Source: Acidobacteria bacterium RIFCSPLOWO2_12_FULL_68_19 (lineage in GTDB: Bacteria; Acidobacteriota; Vicinamibacteria; Vicinamibacterales; UBA2999). Taken from it: 64,000 nucleotides of DNA. Both the position numbers and the translations under genes were made by a program. Shown here piece by piece: positions 1 through 8,686 of this stretch. Numbering within the stretch: the first letter of the stretch is position 1; the number at the start of each line of letters is the position of its first letter. The notes under the pieces are model-generated. The model saw only the letters and a program-made list of their open reading frames with translations. It was not told the DNA's origin and searched no databases. The stretch lies in NCBI GenBank assembly GCA_001767525.1, contig MELF01000038.1, positions 1 through 64,000 of the forward strand, in the 5' to 3' direction.

Positions 1-1
1 C

Positions 2-790
2 CGGGTCGGCGATCCCGATCGCAAAGGGAAGGTCGAAGCCGGCGTCGGCCACGCGCAGAAGACGCCGCTCAAAGGACTGCGCTTCGAGACGCTCGACGAG
101 GCGCAAGCGTATTTGGATCGCTGGGAGACGCGCTGGGCTGACACGCGCATCCACGGCACGACGAAACGGCAAGTCGCCGTGATGTTTGCCGAGGAGCAGC
201 CCGCGCTCGGTCCGCTCCCGCTCGAACCGTTTCGCTACTACCGGTACGGGGACCGCACCGTGCACCTCGATGGGTGCGTCGAGGTCGAGGCCGCGTACTA
301 CGGCGCCCCGCCGGGCTGGATCGGGCAGCGCGTCCAGGTGCAGTGGAATGATCTGTACGTCCGCCTCCTGGCCCCGAAGACGGGGCAGCTCCTGCGCGAG
401 CATCTGCGCGCCCCGCGCGGCTGGCACCGCCTCCATGACGACGATCGTCCCGCGCGGACCCCGGCGAGCACCGTGGCGGTGCTCGCCCGCGCCACCACCG
501 CCGGCGCGCACATCAGTGCGGTGTGTACGTACATTCACCAGCACGAAGGCGCCGCGGGCGTGCGTCGCATGCTCGGCGTGCTGGCCCTCGCGAAGAAACA
601 CGGCCCGGCCGTTGTGGACGAGGCCGCCAAAGCGGCGCTCGATCTCGGCGTGCCGACGTACCGCTTTCTCCGTCGGTATCTCGAACGCCGACTGCCAGTG
701 CCCCTGACGCTCCGCCAAGTCGACCCGCTCATTCGGCAGCTCACCCTCTATCGCGATCTCATCGATCGCAAAACAGGAGACCCGGTATGA
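2..790 (+). CDS. istA: IS21-family transposase IstA, C-terminal part (runs in from the left edge)
   Basis: The reading frame is open from base 2, so the gene starts outside the window. The visible 262 residues include the end of the integrase catalytic region followed by the Mu-transposase-like C-terminal beta-barrel (near 'HGTTKRQV' and 'EAAYYGAPP'), as in IS21 IstA. IstA catalyses strand cleavage and joining for element movement. Its stop overlaps the istB start as ATGA at 787-790, the usual IS21 arrangement. The frame looks intact. A TTG at 113 is an internal codon, not a start. The DDE residues lie mostly outside the window. Confidence 0.93.
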   Translation, partial: RVGDPDRKGKVEAGVGHAQKTPLKGLRFETLDEAQAYLDRWETRWADTRIHGTTKRQVAVMFAEEQPALGPLPLEPFRYYRYGDRTVHLDGCVEVEAAYYGAPPGWIGQRVQVQWNDLYVRLLAPKTGQLLREHLRAPRGWHRLHDDDRPARTPASTVAVLARATTAGAHISAVCTYIHQHEGAAGVRRMLGVLALAKKHGPAVVDEAAKAALDLGVPTYRFLRRYLERRLPVPLTLRQVDPLIRQLTLYRDLIDRKTGDPV

Positions 791-1548
791 ATCTCGTCGA
801 GCTCGATCACGCCCTTCGTAAACTCCGCCTCTCGGGGATGGCGGTCGTCCTCGAAACCCGGTTACGCCAGGCCCAGACCGAGAAGCTGACGCCGATCGAT
901 TTGGTGTCACCGCTCGTGTCCGACGAGCTCCTGCGTCGGCAGGACCGACTGCTCGAACGCCGGCACAAACAAGCGGGCTTTCGCGACCCCCACCCCTCAC
1001 TGGACACCTTTGACTTTGATTTCAACAAGAAGATGAACCGCGCGCTGATCCACGAGCTGGCCACGGGGCGCTTCCTCGCGCAGCGCGAGGACGCGCTCTT
1101 TCTCGGACCACCAGGGACGGGGAAAAGCCACTTGGCCCAAGCCATCGGCCGCGCCGTGATCCAGCAAGGCTACCGCGTCCTCTATCGCGAAGCGCACACG
1201 CTCCTCGAGGAACTCGCCGACGCGACGCTGGACGGAACCCGCAAAGCCTATTTCGCGGATCTGGCCACGGTCCCGCTCCTAATCGTCGACGACCTCGGGA
1301 TGCGGAAGCTCCCACACACGGCCGCCGAAGACCTCCTGGAAGTCGTCATGCGTCGCTACGAGCGCGCCTCGACGCTCTTGACGTCGAACCGACCCGTCGA
1401 CGATTGGGGCAAACTGCTCGGCGACACCGCGGCCGTCACCGCGCTGCTCGATCGGCTCTTACATCACGCCCACGTCCTCAAGTGCGGACCACGGAGCTGG
1501 CGCACCAAAGTCCACACCGACTTGCGTCCGGAGGAGGCCACAAGGTAA
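787..1548 (+). CDS. istB: IS21-family helper ATPase IstB
   Basis: This 253-aa protein is a DnaC-like AAA+ ATPase that assists IstA in target selection and transposition. It has Walker A GPPGTGKS at residues 107-114 and Walker B LLIVDDL near 164-170. The family length is about 240-260 aa, so it looks complete. ATG 787 is chosen because it overlaps the istA stop as ATGA; the open frame upstream is antisense or shadow sequence. No frameshift is seen, so the element may still be active if istA is whole to the left. Confidence 0.95.
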   Translation: MNLVELDHALRKLRLSGMAVVLETRLRQAQTEKLTPIDLVSPLVSDELLRRQDRLLERRHKQAGFRDPHPSLDTFDFDFNKKMNRALIHELATGRFLAQREDALFLGPPGTGKSHLAQAIGRAVIQQGYRVLYREAHTLLEELADATLDGTRKAYFADLATVPLLIVDDLGMRKLPHTAAEDLLEVVMRRYERASTLLTSNRPVDDWGKLLGDTAAVTALLDRLLHHAHVLKCGPRSWRTKVHTDLRPEEATR

Positions 1549-1580
1549 AACTCCACGAGTCTCGGTCGCCCGTCAGAAAC

Positions 1581-1625
1581 GGCGGGGTTTGAACTGTCGA
1601 TTAATGGCGGGTTTTGAGCTGTCCA
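1581..1625 (+). repeat. Right end of the IS21 element: two tandem terminal repeats
   Basis: Two 20-bp direct units, 1581-1600 (GGCGGGGTTTGAACTGTCGA) and 1606-1625 (GGCGGGTTTTGAGCTGTCCA), match at 17 of 20 positions and are separated by 5 bp. IS21-family ends carry multiple terminal repeats and end in CA; 1625 fits that rule. The left end lies outside the window, so the inverted partner cannot be checked. Confidence 0.75.
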
Positions 1626-1745
1626 CCGAGGCCTGCATTCCGACACGAGATCCATGCCGCACTGCTGACAGTGAATCTCTACGACTTCAGCGCGTAGCGG
1701 TTCCAAGCGTCCACTCATCAGAATATGCTATCCTTATCGCTAAGC

Positions 1746-2018
1746 ATGCCACAAACACCGAAAGGCCACAAGCGCCCGGCCGACGTGATCTCGAACGCTG
1801 TCACGGTCATGAAGATCGCCACGGGCGAGATCGAGGAGGCGGTGACGACCCAGAACGACGGGAAGAATGCGGCAGCCGTCGAGCTAGGGCGGAAGGGTGG
1901 TCAGGCCAGAGCTGCGAACTTATCAGCGAAAAGGAAGTCGGCCATCGCCGTTAGTGCGGCAAATGCTCGATGGGCCAAGCGTCAGCGCCGCTCCCGCGCC
2001 AAGAAACAAAGCACCTGA
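1746..2018 (+). CDS. Small basic conserved protein with Gly-Gly/Ala-rich C-terminal motif
   Basis: The protein has 90 residues if started at ATG 1746; ATG 1725 would add seven residues (MLSLSLS). It is Lys/Arg rich and ends with a 'LGRKGGQARAANLS...RWAKRQRR' region. This RKGG-A-RA pattern recurs in small, probably nucleic-acid-binding proteins carried on accessory DNA in many bacteria; I know of no proven function. Its 3' end overlaps the convergent gene at 1982-2431 by 37 bp. It lies 120 bp beyond the IS21 end, so it is probably cargo of the same accessory segment. Confidence 0.6.
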   Translation: MPQTPKGHKRPADVISNAVTVMKIATGEIEEAVTTQNDGKNAAAVELGRKGGQARAANLSAKRKSAIAVSAANARWAKRQRRSRAKKQST

Positions 2019-2431
2019 CCGTAGCACGGACCGTTCACGTCATCCGCAGTGCTGTGCGTCACGTCTTCGCAATTGCCGAGTTTACTAGTCCATCTTCCGT
2101 CGCGTAACTGCAGAGCCGCATGGGTCGGCTGTTCTGCACCGGCTGGACCCTTACCATAGATCGCAACTTTCTCGATGCCGTCCTCCAGGTTGCCATCGAA
2201 GCAAAGCCGAAATCCGAGCGTGCTATAGGCCCGCAAGAAGGCGTCCGTTGTCAGAGTTCGCGGAGCATCATCAGGCCAATAGTACTGGCCCATTGGATCT
2301 GGCTCCCACCATCGAGTGTCGTCGCCACCGGCCCATGCAAGGCAGTTGTAGTCCGCTGTTGCCGGACTCGTAATGATGCAGTTGTGTTCCGTGAGATGGG
2401 GTAGATCCTGCGGGGGCCAACTACCAGGCAT
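1982..2431 (-). CDS. Uncharacterised 149-aa protein, DUF7689-like
   Basis: A soluble, Trp- and Cys-containing protein. It has an early 'NCIITSPATADYNCLAWA' segment, a WW(E)PD motif and a late 'PTHAALQL...GRWTSKLG' segment. This layout resembles the DUF7689 type, where an N-terminal Asn-Cys plus a later His suggests a papain/NlpC-like fold; a catalytic role is only an inference. The start at 2431 gives an 11-bp overlap with the upstream gene; ATG 2494 would overlap it by 74 bp. It is the last of three co-directional unknown genes. Confidence 0.6.
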   Translation of the reverse strand: MPGSWPPQDLPHLTEHNCIITSPATADYNCLAWAGGDDTRWWEPDPMGQYYWPDDAPRTLTTDAFLRAYSTLGFRLCFDGNLEDGIEKVAIYGKGPAGAEQPTHAALQLRDGRWTSKLGNCEDVTHSTADDVNGPCYGQVLCFLARERR

Positions 2432-2882
2432 ACCCTTGCAACGATCCCCATTCCAGCCATGCCGCCGCCATCCTCTTGAGATTGCCACGGTCATTGGCCG
2501 ACACGGGGTCAGCCCCAGAGATGGCTTTCAAAGCCCAAAACCAATGATCTGGCTTGTCGCCGTCGGACTTCAGTTGCTTGAGGAGTAAAGGCACAGCGTC
2601 TGGCCCCATTCCAAGAATGCTTTGATAGGCCGGACACATTGCTGCTTCGGTGATCGACGACTTCGCTCCTCGCTCCAGTCGCCACGCATCAACAAGGCTC
2701 TGGAACTTGATCCCGGCTTCCTGCGCAGCCATTACAGCTGCCTCTGGCGCTGCGAAGATCATTCGAAATTTCGTGCCATAGGTCGTTGTTTCTACTGTGC
2801 CTTGGGAGCAAAAATTCTCGTGGGCGCCCTGAATGATGACGATCGATGGCGCCTGAGTGGTCGTGGACAATATCTGCGGCAT
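2421..2882 (-). CDS. Uncharacterised 153-aa protein
   Basis: I do not recognise a named family with certainty. The C-terminal 70 residues (PAYQSILGMG..AVPLLLKQL....PDHWFWALKAISG.DPV....R....M..AWLEWG) are helical and HEAT-like. I recall similar sequences beside small unknown genes in accessory regions. No signal peptide or membrane segment is visible. It sits 8 bp after the 2891-3244 gene and overlaps the 1982-2431 gene, so the three are probably co-transcribed. Confidence 0.6.
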   Translation of the reverse strand: MPQILSTTTQAPSIVIIQGAHENFCSQGTVETTTYGTKFRMIFAAPEAAVMAAQEAGIKFQSLVDAWRLERGAKSSITEAAMCPAYQSILGMGPDAVPLLLKQLKSDGDKPDHWFWALKAISGADPVSANDRGNLKRMAAAWLEWGSLQGYAW

Positions 2883-2890
2883 GAAACCTC

Positions 2891-3244
2891 TTAGTGAGCC
2901 GTAGAACCGCCGGCACCCTTCTTCAGGTGCTCAGGTGCGCTCACAGTCATGATCTGATTTGCCTTCAACGAGTACATCGGATTTCCCTCGTTGTCATACT
3001 GGTCCACCACTCGGACAACAGCGAGGATCACCGTCTTAATTCGGATCTGGCTTCCATCGGCAAGGCGGATCTCTGTCCACCGCTCTGTGGCTTCCTCCAC
3101 CGGCACTTCAACGGCATCAACCATCGTCTGGGTGCCTGGCAGTGGAACCTTCACCGTTTTGTTAGCCAATATTTCACCTCGTGGGCGCCATGTTAACAGC
3201 TTCGATTCAGGATTTGTACTATCATTATACTTGACGCTAAGCAT
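2891..3244 (-). CDS. Uncharacterised small protein, first gene of a three-gene unit
   Basis: The 117-aa frame has a beta-rich middle section ('TERWTEIRLADGSQIRIKTVILAVVRVVDQYDNEG'). The start is uncertain. ATG 3244 gives a Ser/Asn-rich leader that looks less conserved than the part from 'RPRGEILANK' on, so a non-ATG start near 3190 is possible. No function is proposed. It heads the minus-strand unit and is divergent from the IS1-like transposase, sharing an upstream region of only about 16 bp. Confidence 0.5.
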   Translation of the reverse strand: MLSVKYNDSTNPESKLLTWRPRGEILANKTVKVPLPGTQTMVDAVEVPVEEATERWTEIRLADGSQIRIKTVILAVVRVVDQYDNEGNPMYSLKANQIMTVSAPEHLKKGAGGSTAH

Positions 3245-3260
3245 AAACGTTCATATCATT

Positions 3261-4127
3261 ATGGACATGAACAAGCTGCCGGTTGCCAAGCGCGCCCAGA
3301 TCCTCTCGCTGTTTTGCGAGGGAACCTCGATGCGGGCAGTGTCCCGGTTGGCCGACGTGTCGATCAACACCGTAACGAAGCTCCTGGTGGACGCTGGCCG
3401 GCTCTGTGCGGCCCTCCACGATGATCGGGTGCGCGGCGTGAAGGCGCAGCGGGTTCAGGTGGACGAAATCTGGAGCTTCACCTACGCGAAGGCGAAGAAC
3501 GTTCCGAAGGCAAAGAAGGCGCCGGCCGGAGCTGGCGATACGTGGACGTGGACCGGGCTCGATGCGGACTCCAAACTGATCGTCTCGTGGCTTGTGGGAC
3601 CGCGTGACGCGGGTTCCGCGTTCACGTTCGCCAGTGATCTCAAGGCGCGCCTTGCGAACCGCGTGCAGCTCACGTCAGACGGCCTGAAGCTCTATTTGGA
3701 CGCAGTTGAGGACGTGTTCGGCGCGGACATCGATTACGCGCAGCTCGTGAAGCTCTACGGGGCCTCTGGCGAGAACGAGACGCGCTACAGCCCGGCGAAG
3801 TGCATCGGCTGCATCTCGAAGGAAATCACGGGCGATCCCGATCCGAAGCACATCTCGACTAGCTATGTTGAGCGCCAGAACCTTACGATGCGGATGCACA
3901 TGCGGCGGTTCACACGCCTGACGAACGGCTTCAGCAAGAAGCTCGATAACCACGTTCACATGATCGCGCTCTACACCGTGTTCTACAATTTCACTAAGAT
4001 TCACAAGACGCTGAGGGTCACGCCCGCGATGCAGGCTGGACTGACGGAGCACGTTTGGAGCATGGAAGACGTGGTGCGGCTACTTGAAGAGGTCGAGGCG
4101 CCCGCCCCGGCGGCTCAGGCAAACTGA
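3261..4127 (+). CDS. IS1-family-like transposase (288 aa)
   Basis: An N-terminal helix-turn-helix (residues ~5-45, 'RAQILSLFCEGTSMRAVSRLADVSINTVTKLL') is followed by an IS1/IS240-like DDE domain. The first catalytic Asp is in 'VQVDEIWSF', a second candidate is in 'LTSDGLKLY', and a late 'TSYVERQNLTMR' segment holds the Glu. Start ATG 3261 (or 3267) is the first sensible Met after the HTH boundary. Classical IS1 uses a frameshifted two-ORF design; this is a single ORF. I found no convincing inverted repeats on either side, so it may be a remnant or a stand-alone gene. It converges on the PQQ dehydrogenase with a 22-bp gap. Confidence 0.85.
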   Translation: MDMNKLPVAKRAQILSLFCEGTSMRAVSRLADVSINTVTKLLVDAGRLCAALHDDRVRGVKAQRVQVDEIWSFTYAKAKNVPKAKKAPAGAGDTWTWTGLDADSKLIVSWLVGPRDAGSAFTFASDLKARLANRVQLTSDGLKLYLDAVEDVFGADIDYAQLVKLYGASGENETRYSPAKCIGCISKEITGDPDPKHISTSYVERQNLTMRMHMRRFTRLTNGFSKKLDNHVHMIALYTVFYNFTKIHKTLRVTPAMQAGLTEHVWSMEDVVRLLEEVEAPAPAAQAN

Positions 4128-4149
4128 GACACTACCCGGCCCCGGCACG

Positions 4150-6198
4150 CTACGGCAGGGACAACGCGACGAGCTCCGGCAGCGCGTCGGCGCCCTGCGG
4201 CCGCACCGTCAGCGCGATGTACTGGGTGTCGTCCAGGAGGTACGTCATCGGCGTGCCGACGGCCACACCGGGCAGATCGACGGAGGCGAGCTCTCTGCCG
4301 GTCCTCTTGTCGTAGGCGACCAGTCGCGGGCCGTCGCTCCTTCCGCCGGCGGTGAGCGCGTAGACGAGCAGCGTCTTGGTGAGCAGCGGGCCGCTCAGCG
4401 TCGTGTCGCCACCAAGGGGCGGCAGGTCGAGCGGCTCGAGCAGCGGCAGGCGCCCGACGCCGTTGCCGGTCGGCACCATCCACACGTGCTCGCCGGTATT
4501 CATGTCGATCCCGGTCATCCGGGAGTAGGGCGGCTTGAACAGCGGAAGCCCCCCGGGCATCGTCGGACCCGGCCGCGGCCGCTGCACGTAGCGCAGGTTG
4601 CTCTTCAATTCCGGCTCCGGCGGAGCGACACGGACCACGCTCCATCCCTGATGCGACGGGACGTACATCATCCCGGTCTCGGGATCGACCGCCGCACCGG
4701 ACCAGTTGCCCCCGCCGCTCGTGCCGGGCCGCTGGATCGTTCCCTCGATCGAGGGAGGCGTGAACAGCGGGCCCAGCCGGTACCCCTGTACCGCCTTGAC
4801 CGCCATCGCGCGGATCTCCGGCGTGAAGTCGACGAGGTCGTCAATGGTGGCGCCCTGATACTCGAAGGGCGCCGGCCTGGTGGGGAACGGCTGCGTCGGC
4901 GCCGCGCGCTCGCCAGGCACATCCGACGGCGGGACCGGCCGCTCCTCGATCGGCCAGACGGGGGCGCCGGTCGCACGGTCGAACGTATAGACGAATCCCT
5001 GTTTCGTGATCTGCGCTAGCGCCTTGATCCGCTTGCCCCCGACCGTGATGTCCAGCAGGTTCGGCGCCGCCGGATTGTCGTAATCCCACAGGCCGTGATG
5101 CACCGTCTGGAAGTGCCAGACGCGCCGGCCGGTCTTCACGTCGATCGCCAGAATGCTCTCGGCGAACAGGTTGTCGCCGGGCCGGTGCCCACCGTAGTAA
5201 TCCGGCGCCACGGTGTTGGTCGGCGCGTACAACAGCCCCAGTTCCTCGTCCGCGCTGAACATCGACCAGACGGTGACCTTCCCGGAGTACGCCCACGAAT
5301 CCTCCGCCCACGTCTCCACGCCGAACTCGCCCGGCGCCGGTATGGTCCTGAAGGTCCATCGCACCCGTCCCGTGCGCACGTCGAAGGCCCGAATCCAGCC
5401 GGGAATCTGCTCCTTCTTGCTGACGAGCGACGAGATGGAGGCCGGCGTGACGACGAGGTCGCCGACGACGAAGGGCGGCGACTGGACCGAGTAGGTGAGC
5501 GCGTTGAGGTAGTCGCGCTCGCCGCGCCTGGCGCGCGGAAGCCCCTGCATCAGATCGACGCGGCCGTTGACCCCGAACCCGGTCGACGGGCGGCCGGTCC
5601 TGGCATCGACCGCGACGAGATAGCCGTCCCCCGTGCCCCAGAAGATCCGCTCCTCGCTCCCGTCGGTCCAGTACGCCACGCCGCGCTGATTCCACCGGGC
5701 GGTCATGGTCGTCGTGCCCGCCTCGTAGCTCTTCGGGTTGTACAGCCACCGCACGGCGCCGGTCCGCGCGTCGTAGGCGGCGGCGACCGAGGAGGGCGAG
5801 TTGAGATAGAGGGTGCCGCCTACCATGAGCGGCGTCGCCTTGAAGTTGCTCACGAAGGGCGGCTGACCGTCGCGCCAGCGCTTGGGGTTGAGGCGGTTGA
5901 GCTCCGCGAAGATCTCCCGCGCTCCCGCCGTCCACTCCGCCCCGTTGGACAGCGTCATCGTGAGGACGGCGTCTGGCGTCCGGGCGCGCCACGCGACCCG
6001 GAGTTGCCCGAAGTTGCCCGCATGGATCTGATCGAGCGGCGAGTACTTCGAGCCGGCGAGATCGCCGCCGTAGGTCGGCCACTCGCCGCGGGCGGTCGAG
6101 GGACCGCTCGCGTGCTGCGCCGAGAGGGCGACGACGCCGACGACCATTGCCGTCAGAGCCATCCAGACAGGGGTGCTCCGGCGGGAATCGTTCGGCAT
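4150..6198 (-). CDS. PQQ-dependent quinoprotein dehydrogenase (periplasmic)
   Basis: The protein has 682 aa with an N-terminal hydrophobic signal (residues ~12-28, ending in ALSAQ). An eight-bladed PQQ-enzyme propeller follows: 'GEWPTYGGDLAGSKYSPLDQI' is the classic first blade, with further 'ARTGRVRW'-type tryptophan-docking repeats. It is predicted to oxidise an alcohol, sugar or polyol using PQQ and pass electrons to a cytochrome or quinone. There is no C-terminal cytochrome c domain and no N-terminal five-helix membrane domain, unlike quinohaemoprotein or mGDH types. The neighbouring 6281-7729 cytochrome protein is a plausible electron acceptor. It is last in a probable four-gene minus-strand operon. 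The substrate is unknown. Confidence 0.9.
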   Translation of the reverse strand: MPNDSRRSTPVWMALTAMVVGVVALSAQHASGPSTARGEWPTYGGDLAGSKYSPLDQIHAGNFGQLRVAWRARTPDAVLTMTLSNGAEWTAGAREIFAELNRLNPKRWRDGQPPFVSNFKATPLMVGGTLYLNSPSSVAAAYDARTGAVRWLYNPKSYEAGTTTMTARWNQRGVAYWTDGSEERIFWGTGDGYLVAVDARTGRPSTGFGVNGRVDLMQGLPRARRGERDYLNALTYSVQSPPFVVGDLVVTPASISSLVSKKEQIPGWIRAFDVRTGRVRWTFRTIPAPGEFGVETWAEDSWAYSGKVTVWSMFSADEELGLLYAPTNTVAPDYYGGHRPGDNLFAESILAIDVKTGRRVWHFQTVHHGLWDYDNPAAPNLLDITVGGKRIKALAQITKQGFVYTFDRATGAPVWPIEERPVPPSDVPGERAAPTQPFPTRPAPFEYQGATIDDLVDFTPEIRAMAVKAVQGYRLGPLFTPPSIEGTIQRPGTSGGGNWSGAAVDPETGMMYVPSHQGWSVVRVAPPEPELKSNLRYVQRPRPGPTMPGGLPLFKPPYSRMTGIDMNTGEHVWMVPTGNGVGRLPLLEPLDLPPLGGDTTLSGPLLTKTLLVYALTAGGRSDGPRLVAYDKRTGRELASVDLPGVAVGTPMTYLLDDTQYIALTVRPQGADALPELVALSLP

Positions 6199-6280
6199 GC
6201 GTGCCTCGGACTCGAGGCACGGAGACGTGCAGTTCCCCTCGGCGTCTCCGTGTCTCGATGGCTGATGGTCTGGCGACGAG

Positions 6281-7729
6281 TTACTGCAGACGCGCCGTCG
6301 AGTTGCGCTTCGGCACGTGCCCGACGGGGATCCGCGCCGTTTCCTTCATCGACGCGATGTCGATCGCGGAGGTCCAGTTCGATCCCGACATCGCGACGTA
6401 GGCGGTCCGGCCGTCCGGCGTCAGCGTCACCCAGTTCGGGTCGATGCCACCGGTCATCTCCACCTCGCCGAGCATCTTGAAGTCGGGCAGCGAGTACTTG
6501 TAGACCTTGTTGTTCAGCCGGCTGTTGACGATCAGCGTCTTGGAGTCTGGCGTCACGGCAACGCCGTGCGACACGTTGCCGCCGACCTTCACCTGCTTGG
6601 CCGCCGGCACTTCGGGGAACGCGACCCGCCGCAGCTCCTTGCGCGCCGCGAAGTCGACGACCATGAAGCCGTTGAACTCGCTCAGCTGCGCGAAGATGTA
6701 CCGGGTGGAGCCGTCGGGGTTCTGGTCGAACGCCATCGGCCGGATCCCCAGATCCACGTCGAGGAACCAGGCGATCTCGTCGGTCGCGGTATCGATCACA
6801 TTGATGCGCCCGACCGGTGTCGACCCGGCGACGGCATAACGCCCGTCGGGCGTCACATAGGTGTTGTGGATGCCGTGATTCGTGCGGACCGTCTTGGCGA
6901 GCGTCCTGGCCACCGTGTCGACGACGTCCACGCCACCCGGCGCCGATCGGACCGACACGTACACCTTGCGCCCGTCCCTGCTGATGGCGATATTGTTCGG
7001 ATGCCCGCTCAGCGGGACCTTCACCATGACGCGGAGGGTCCGGACGTCGACGAAATCGAGCGTGCTCTCCGCTTCGTTGCTGACGTAGATCCACCGGCCG
7101 TCGGGCGACCCGACCGCGCCGTGGCCGACCTCGATGCCCTCGATGACGCCGACCACCTTGTTGCTCACCGGGTCGATGATGTGCACGTTGTCGCCGGCGC
7201 TGTTCGTCTGGAGGATGCGCACGTTGCCCGCGGTCGCCGCGCCGCCCGTGGCGGCGGCCTGAGTGACCGTCCGCCCCTGCACCCAGGCGGCCAGTGTCTG
7301 CCACTCGGGATCGTCCTTCGACGTCCAGTGCTTGCCGCCGCTGTGGTAGAGGTCGCCACCGCCTTCATTGGCGAGCGGATGGACCAGCAGACGGCTGCTT
7401 CCCGGATTGCCGGGCACGACGCGCGTCCGCACCAGCTCGAAGTTCTTGCGCGACTGCTCCTCGTTCCACGTGGTCGCGCCCGCCGACATCTCCTGCAGCC
7501 GCATCGGCGTACCCTCGACGTGGCACGAGACGCAGCGCGCGTGGCCCTCGCGCTTGGCCATGAAAATCGGCTGGACGTTGTTCTTGAAGAACTCGTAGTC
7601 CAGCGAGACGGCCTTCGTGCCGGCTTCCTGCGCCCGCGACACGGGCATGGCCCACACCAGCACACACACGGCGGCGCCGCACGCAGTCGCCCAACGACGG
7701 TTCAGAGACGATGTCTTCGATCGCGTCAT
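6281..7729 (-). CDS. Secreted c-type cytochrome fused to a YVTN beta-propeller
   Basis: The protein has 482 aa from ATG 7729 (a longer frame upstream is discounted because signal-like sequence begins here). A signal peptide covers residues ~1-33. One haem-binding CVSCH lies at residues 66-70. From ~160 there are repeated YVTN/'DGRWIYVSNE'-type blades. It is likely a periplasmic electron carrier or sensor working with the PQQ enzyme downstream (82-bp gap) and with the upstream paralogue P1 (46-bp gap). Whether the propeller binds a ligand cannot be told from sequence. Confidence 0.85.
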   Translation of the reverse strand: MTRSKTSSLNRRWATACGAAVCVLVWAMPVSRAQEAGTKAVSLDYEFFKNNVQPIFMAKREGHARCVSCHVEGTPMRLQEMSAGATTWNEEQSRKNFELVRTRVVPGNPGSSRLLVHPLANEGGGDLYHSGGKHWTSKDDPEWQTLAAWVQGRTVTQAAATGGAATAGNVRILQTNSAGDNVHIIDPVSNKVVGVIEGIEVGHGAVGSPDGRWIYVSNEAESTLDFVDVRTLRVMVKVPLSGHPNNIAISRDGRKVYVSVRSAPGGVDVVDTVARTLAKTVRTNHGIHNTYVTPDGRYAVAGSTPVGRINVIDTATDEIAWFLDVDLGIRPMAFDQNPDGSTRYIFAQLSEFNGFMVVDFAARKELRRVAFPEVPAAKQVKVGGNVSHGVAVTPDSKTLIVNSRLNNKVYKYSLPDFKMLGEVEMTGGIDPNWVTLTPDGRTAYVAMSGSNWTSAIDIASMKETARIPVGHVPKRNSTARLQ

Positions 7730-7775
7730 GATCCTCACTCCTGTCCTTCCGAACTGCGACCTCCGCGAGGGCTCG

Positions 7776-8657
7776 CTATCGGCCCGCCGGGACCGCCCCT
7801 CGATACGGCTTGAGGCCGGCACTTTCTCCACCTTCGATGCTCCGGTTGCCTTCGTGACACGCCTGCTCGAACAGCTCGAAACCCGGCTGCTTGTTGCGGA
7901 GCAGGGCCGAGACCATCGTCCACGGACGCGTGTACACCTTGGGATCCTCGATGCTGGCCTGGTAGTGAATGGCGTCGGCGCCCATCATGGTGTAGCGCTC
8001 GACGACGTGGAGGGTATCGCTGTAGAAGTTCCCGGCATTGTCGATCCACGTCAGGCCGTTCGAGTTCCTGACGTCGACGACGAGCGTGTGTCCCTCCCAG
8101 CGTCCACGCGAGTCGCCGTTGTACAGCCTGATCCCGCCGCCGACGTACGGTTTCGACGTCGTGGGGACGACTCGGTAGGAATGCGCGAACTCGATCAGGT
8201 CGAACACGTAGCCCGGCGATTGAATGATTTCATGCGTCCCTGGCGCAATCACGAACCGCGGCACGCCCGGAGAAAGGCAGGCCGCCAGCGGCGAAATGTA
8301 CCGGGCGACGATCGTCTTCTTGAACTCCGCCGCCCACGGCTGGTAGGGCACCTTCCGGTCGAGCGTATCGACCACGATGCTCGGGCCCTTCTGCGTGTTC
8401 ATCGCGTCCGCCTCGTGCTCCTCGATATCCTGCGACATGTAGGCGCGCTCCCAGTAGCCCTGCATGTCGGGAACGCCGTCCGCCGTCTTCGGCGGCGTGA
8501 AGGTCTTCACCTTCTCGACGGCGCAGGCATGGAACGTGACCGGATCGGCGAGCGGACAACCCGCGGCCATGCGCGGCGCCGGCTGGGCAAACGCCGCGGC
8601 CCCCGAGACCAGGACCAGGAGGGTGCCGGCAGCACAGCGACCGAGGAAATGCGTCAT
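7776..8657 (-). CDS. Secreted protein of the W(D/E)G(D/H/E)TLV family, paralogue P1
   Basis: The protein has 293 aa with a signal peptide (~1-23, ending AAAFAQ). It carries the signature shared by six genes in this window: 'YW.RA', a 'PW...F' segment, 'ACLSPGVPR', 'IIQSPG', 'GRWEGHTLVVDV' then 'TWIDNAG', 'H.VERY' and 'IEDPKVYTRPW'. In this copy the usual CLP is CLS and the usual G-D-T is G-H-T. Function is unknown. The conserved Trp, His and Asp/Glu suggest a compact beta-rich enzyme or binding protein, but that is inference. It sits in the PQQ operon. Confidence 0.75.
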   Translation of the reverse strand: MTHFLGRCAAGTLLVLVSGAAAFAQPAPRMAAGCPLADPVTFHACAVEKVKTFTPPKTADGVPDMQGYWERAYMSQDIEEHEADAMNTQKGPSIVVDTLDRKVPYQPWAAEFKKTIVARYISPLAACLSPGVPRFVIAPGTHEIIQSPGYVFDLIEFAHSYRVVPTTSKPYVGGGIRLYNGDSRGRWEGHTLVVDVRNSNGLTWIDNAGNFYSDTLHVVERYTMMGADAIHYQASIEDPKVYTRPWTMVSALLRNKQPGFELFEQACHEGNRSIEGGESAGLKPYRGAVPAGR

Positions 8658-8686
8658 CCCAACACCTGTCCCCGCGCCGTAGCGCG

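Noticed and set aside
3261-4127. Complete IS1-like element with terminal repeats
   Set aside because: No convincing inverted repeat or target duplication was found in the flanks, so only the gene is called.
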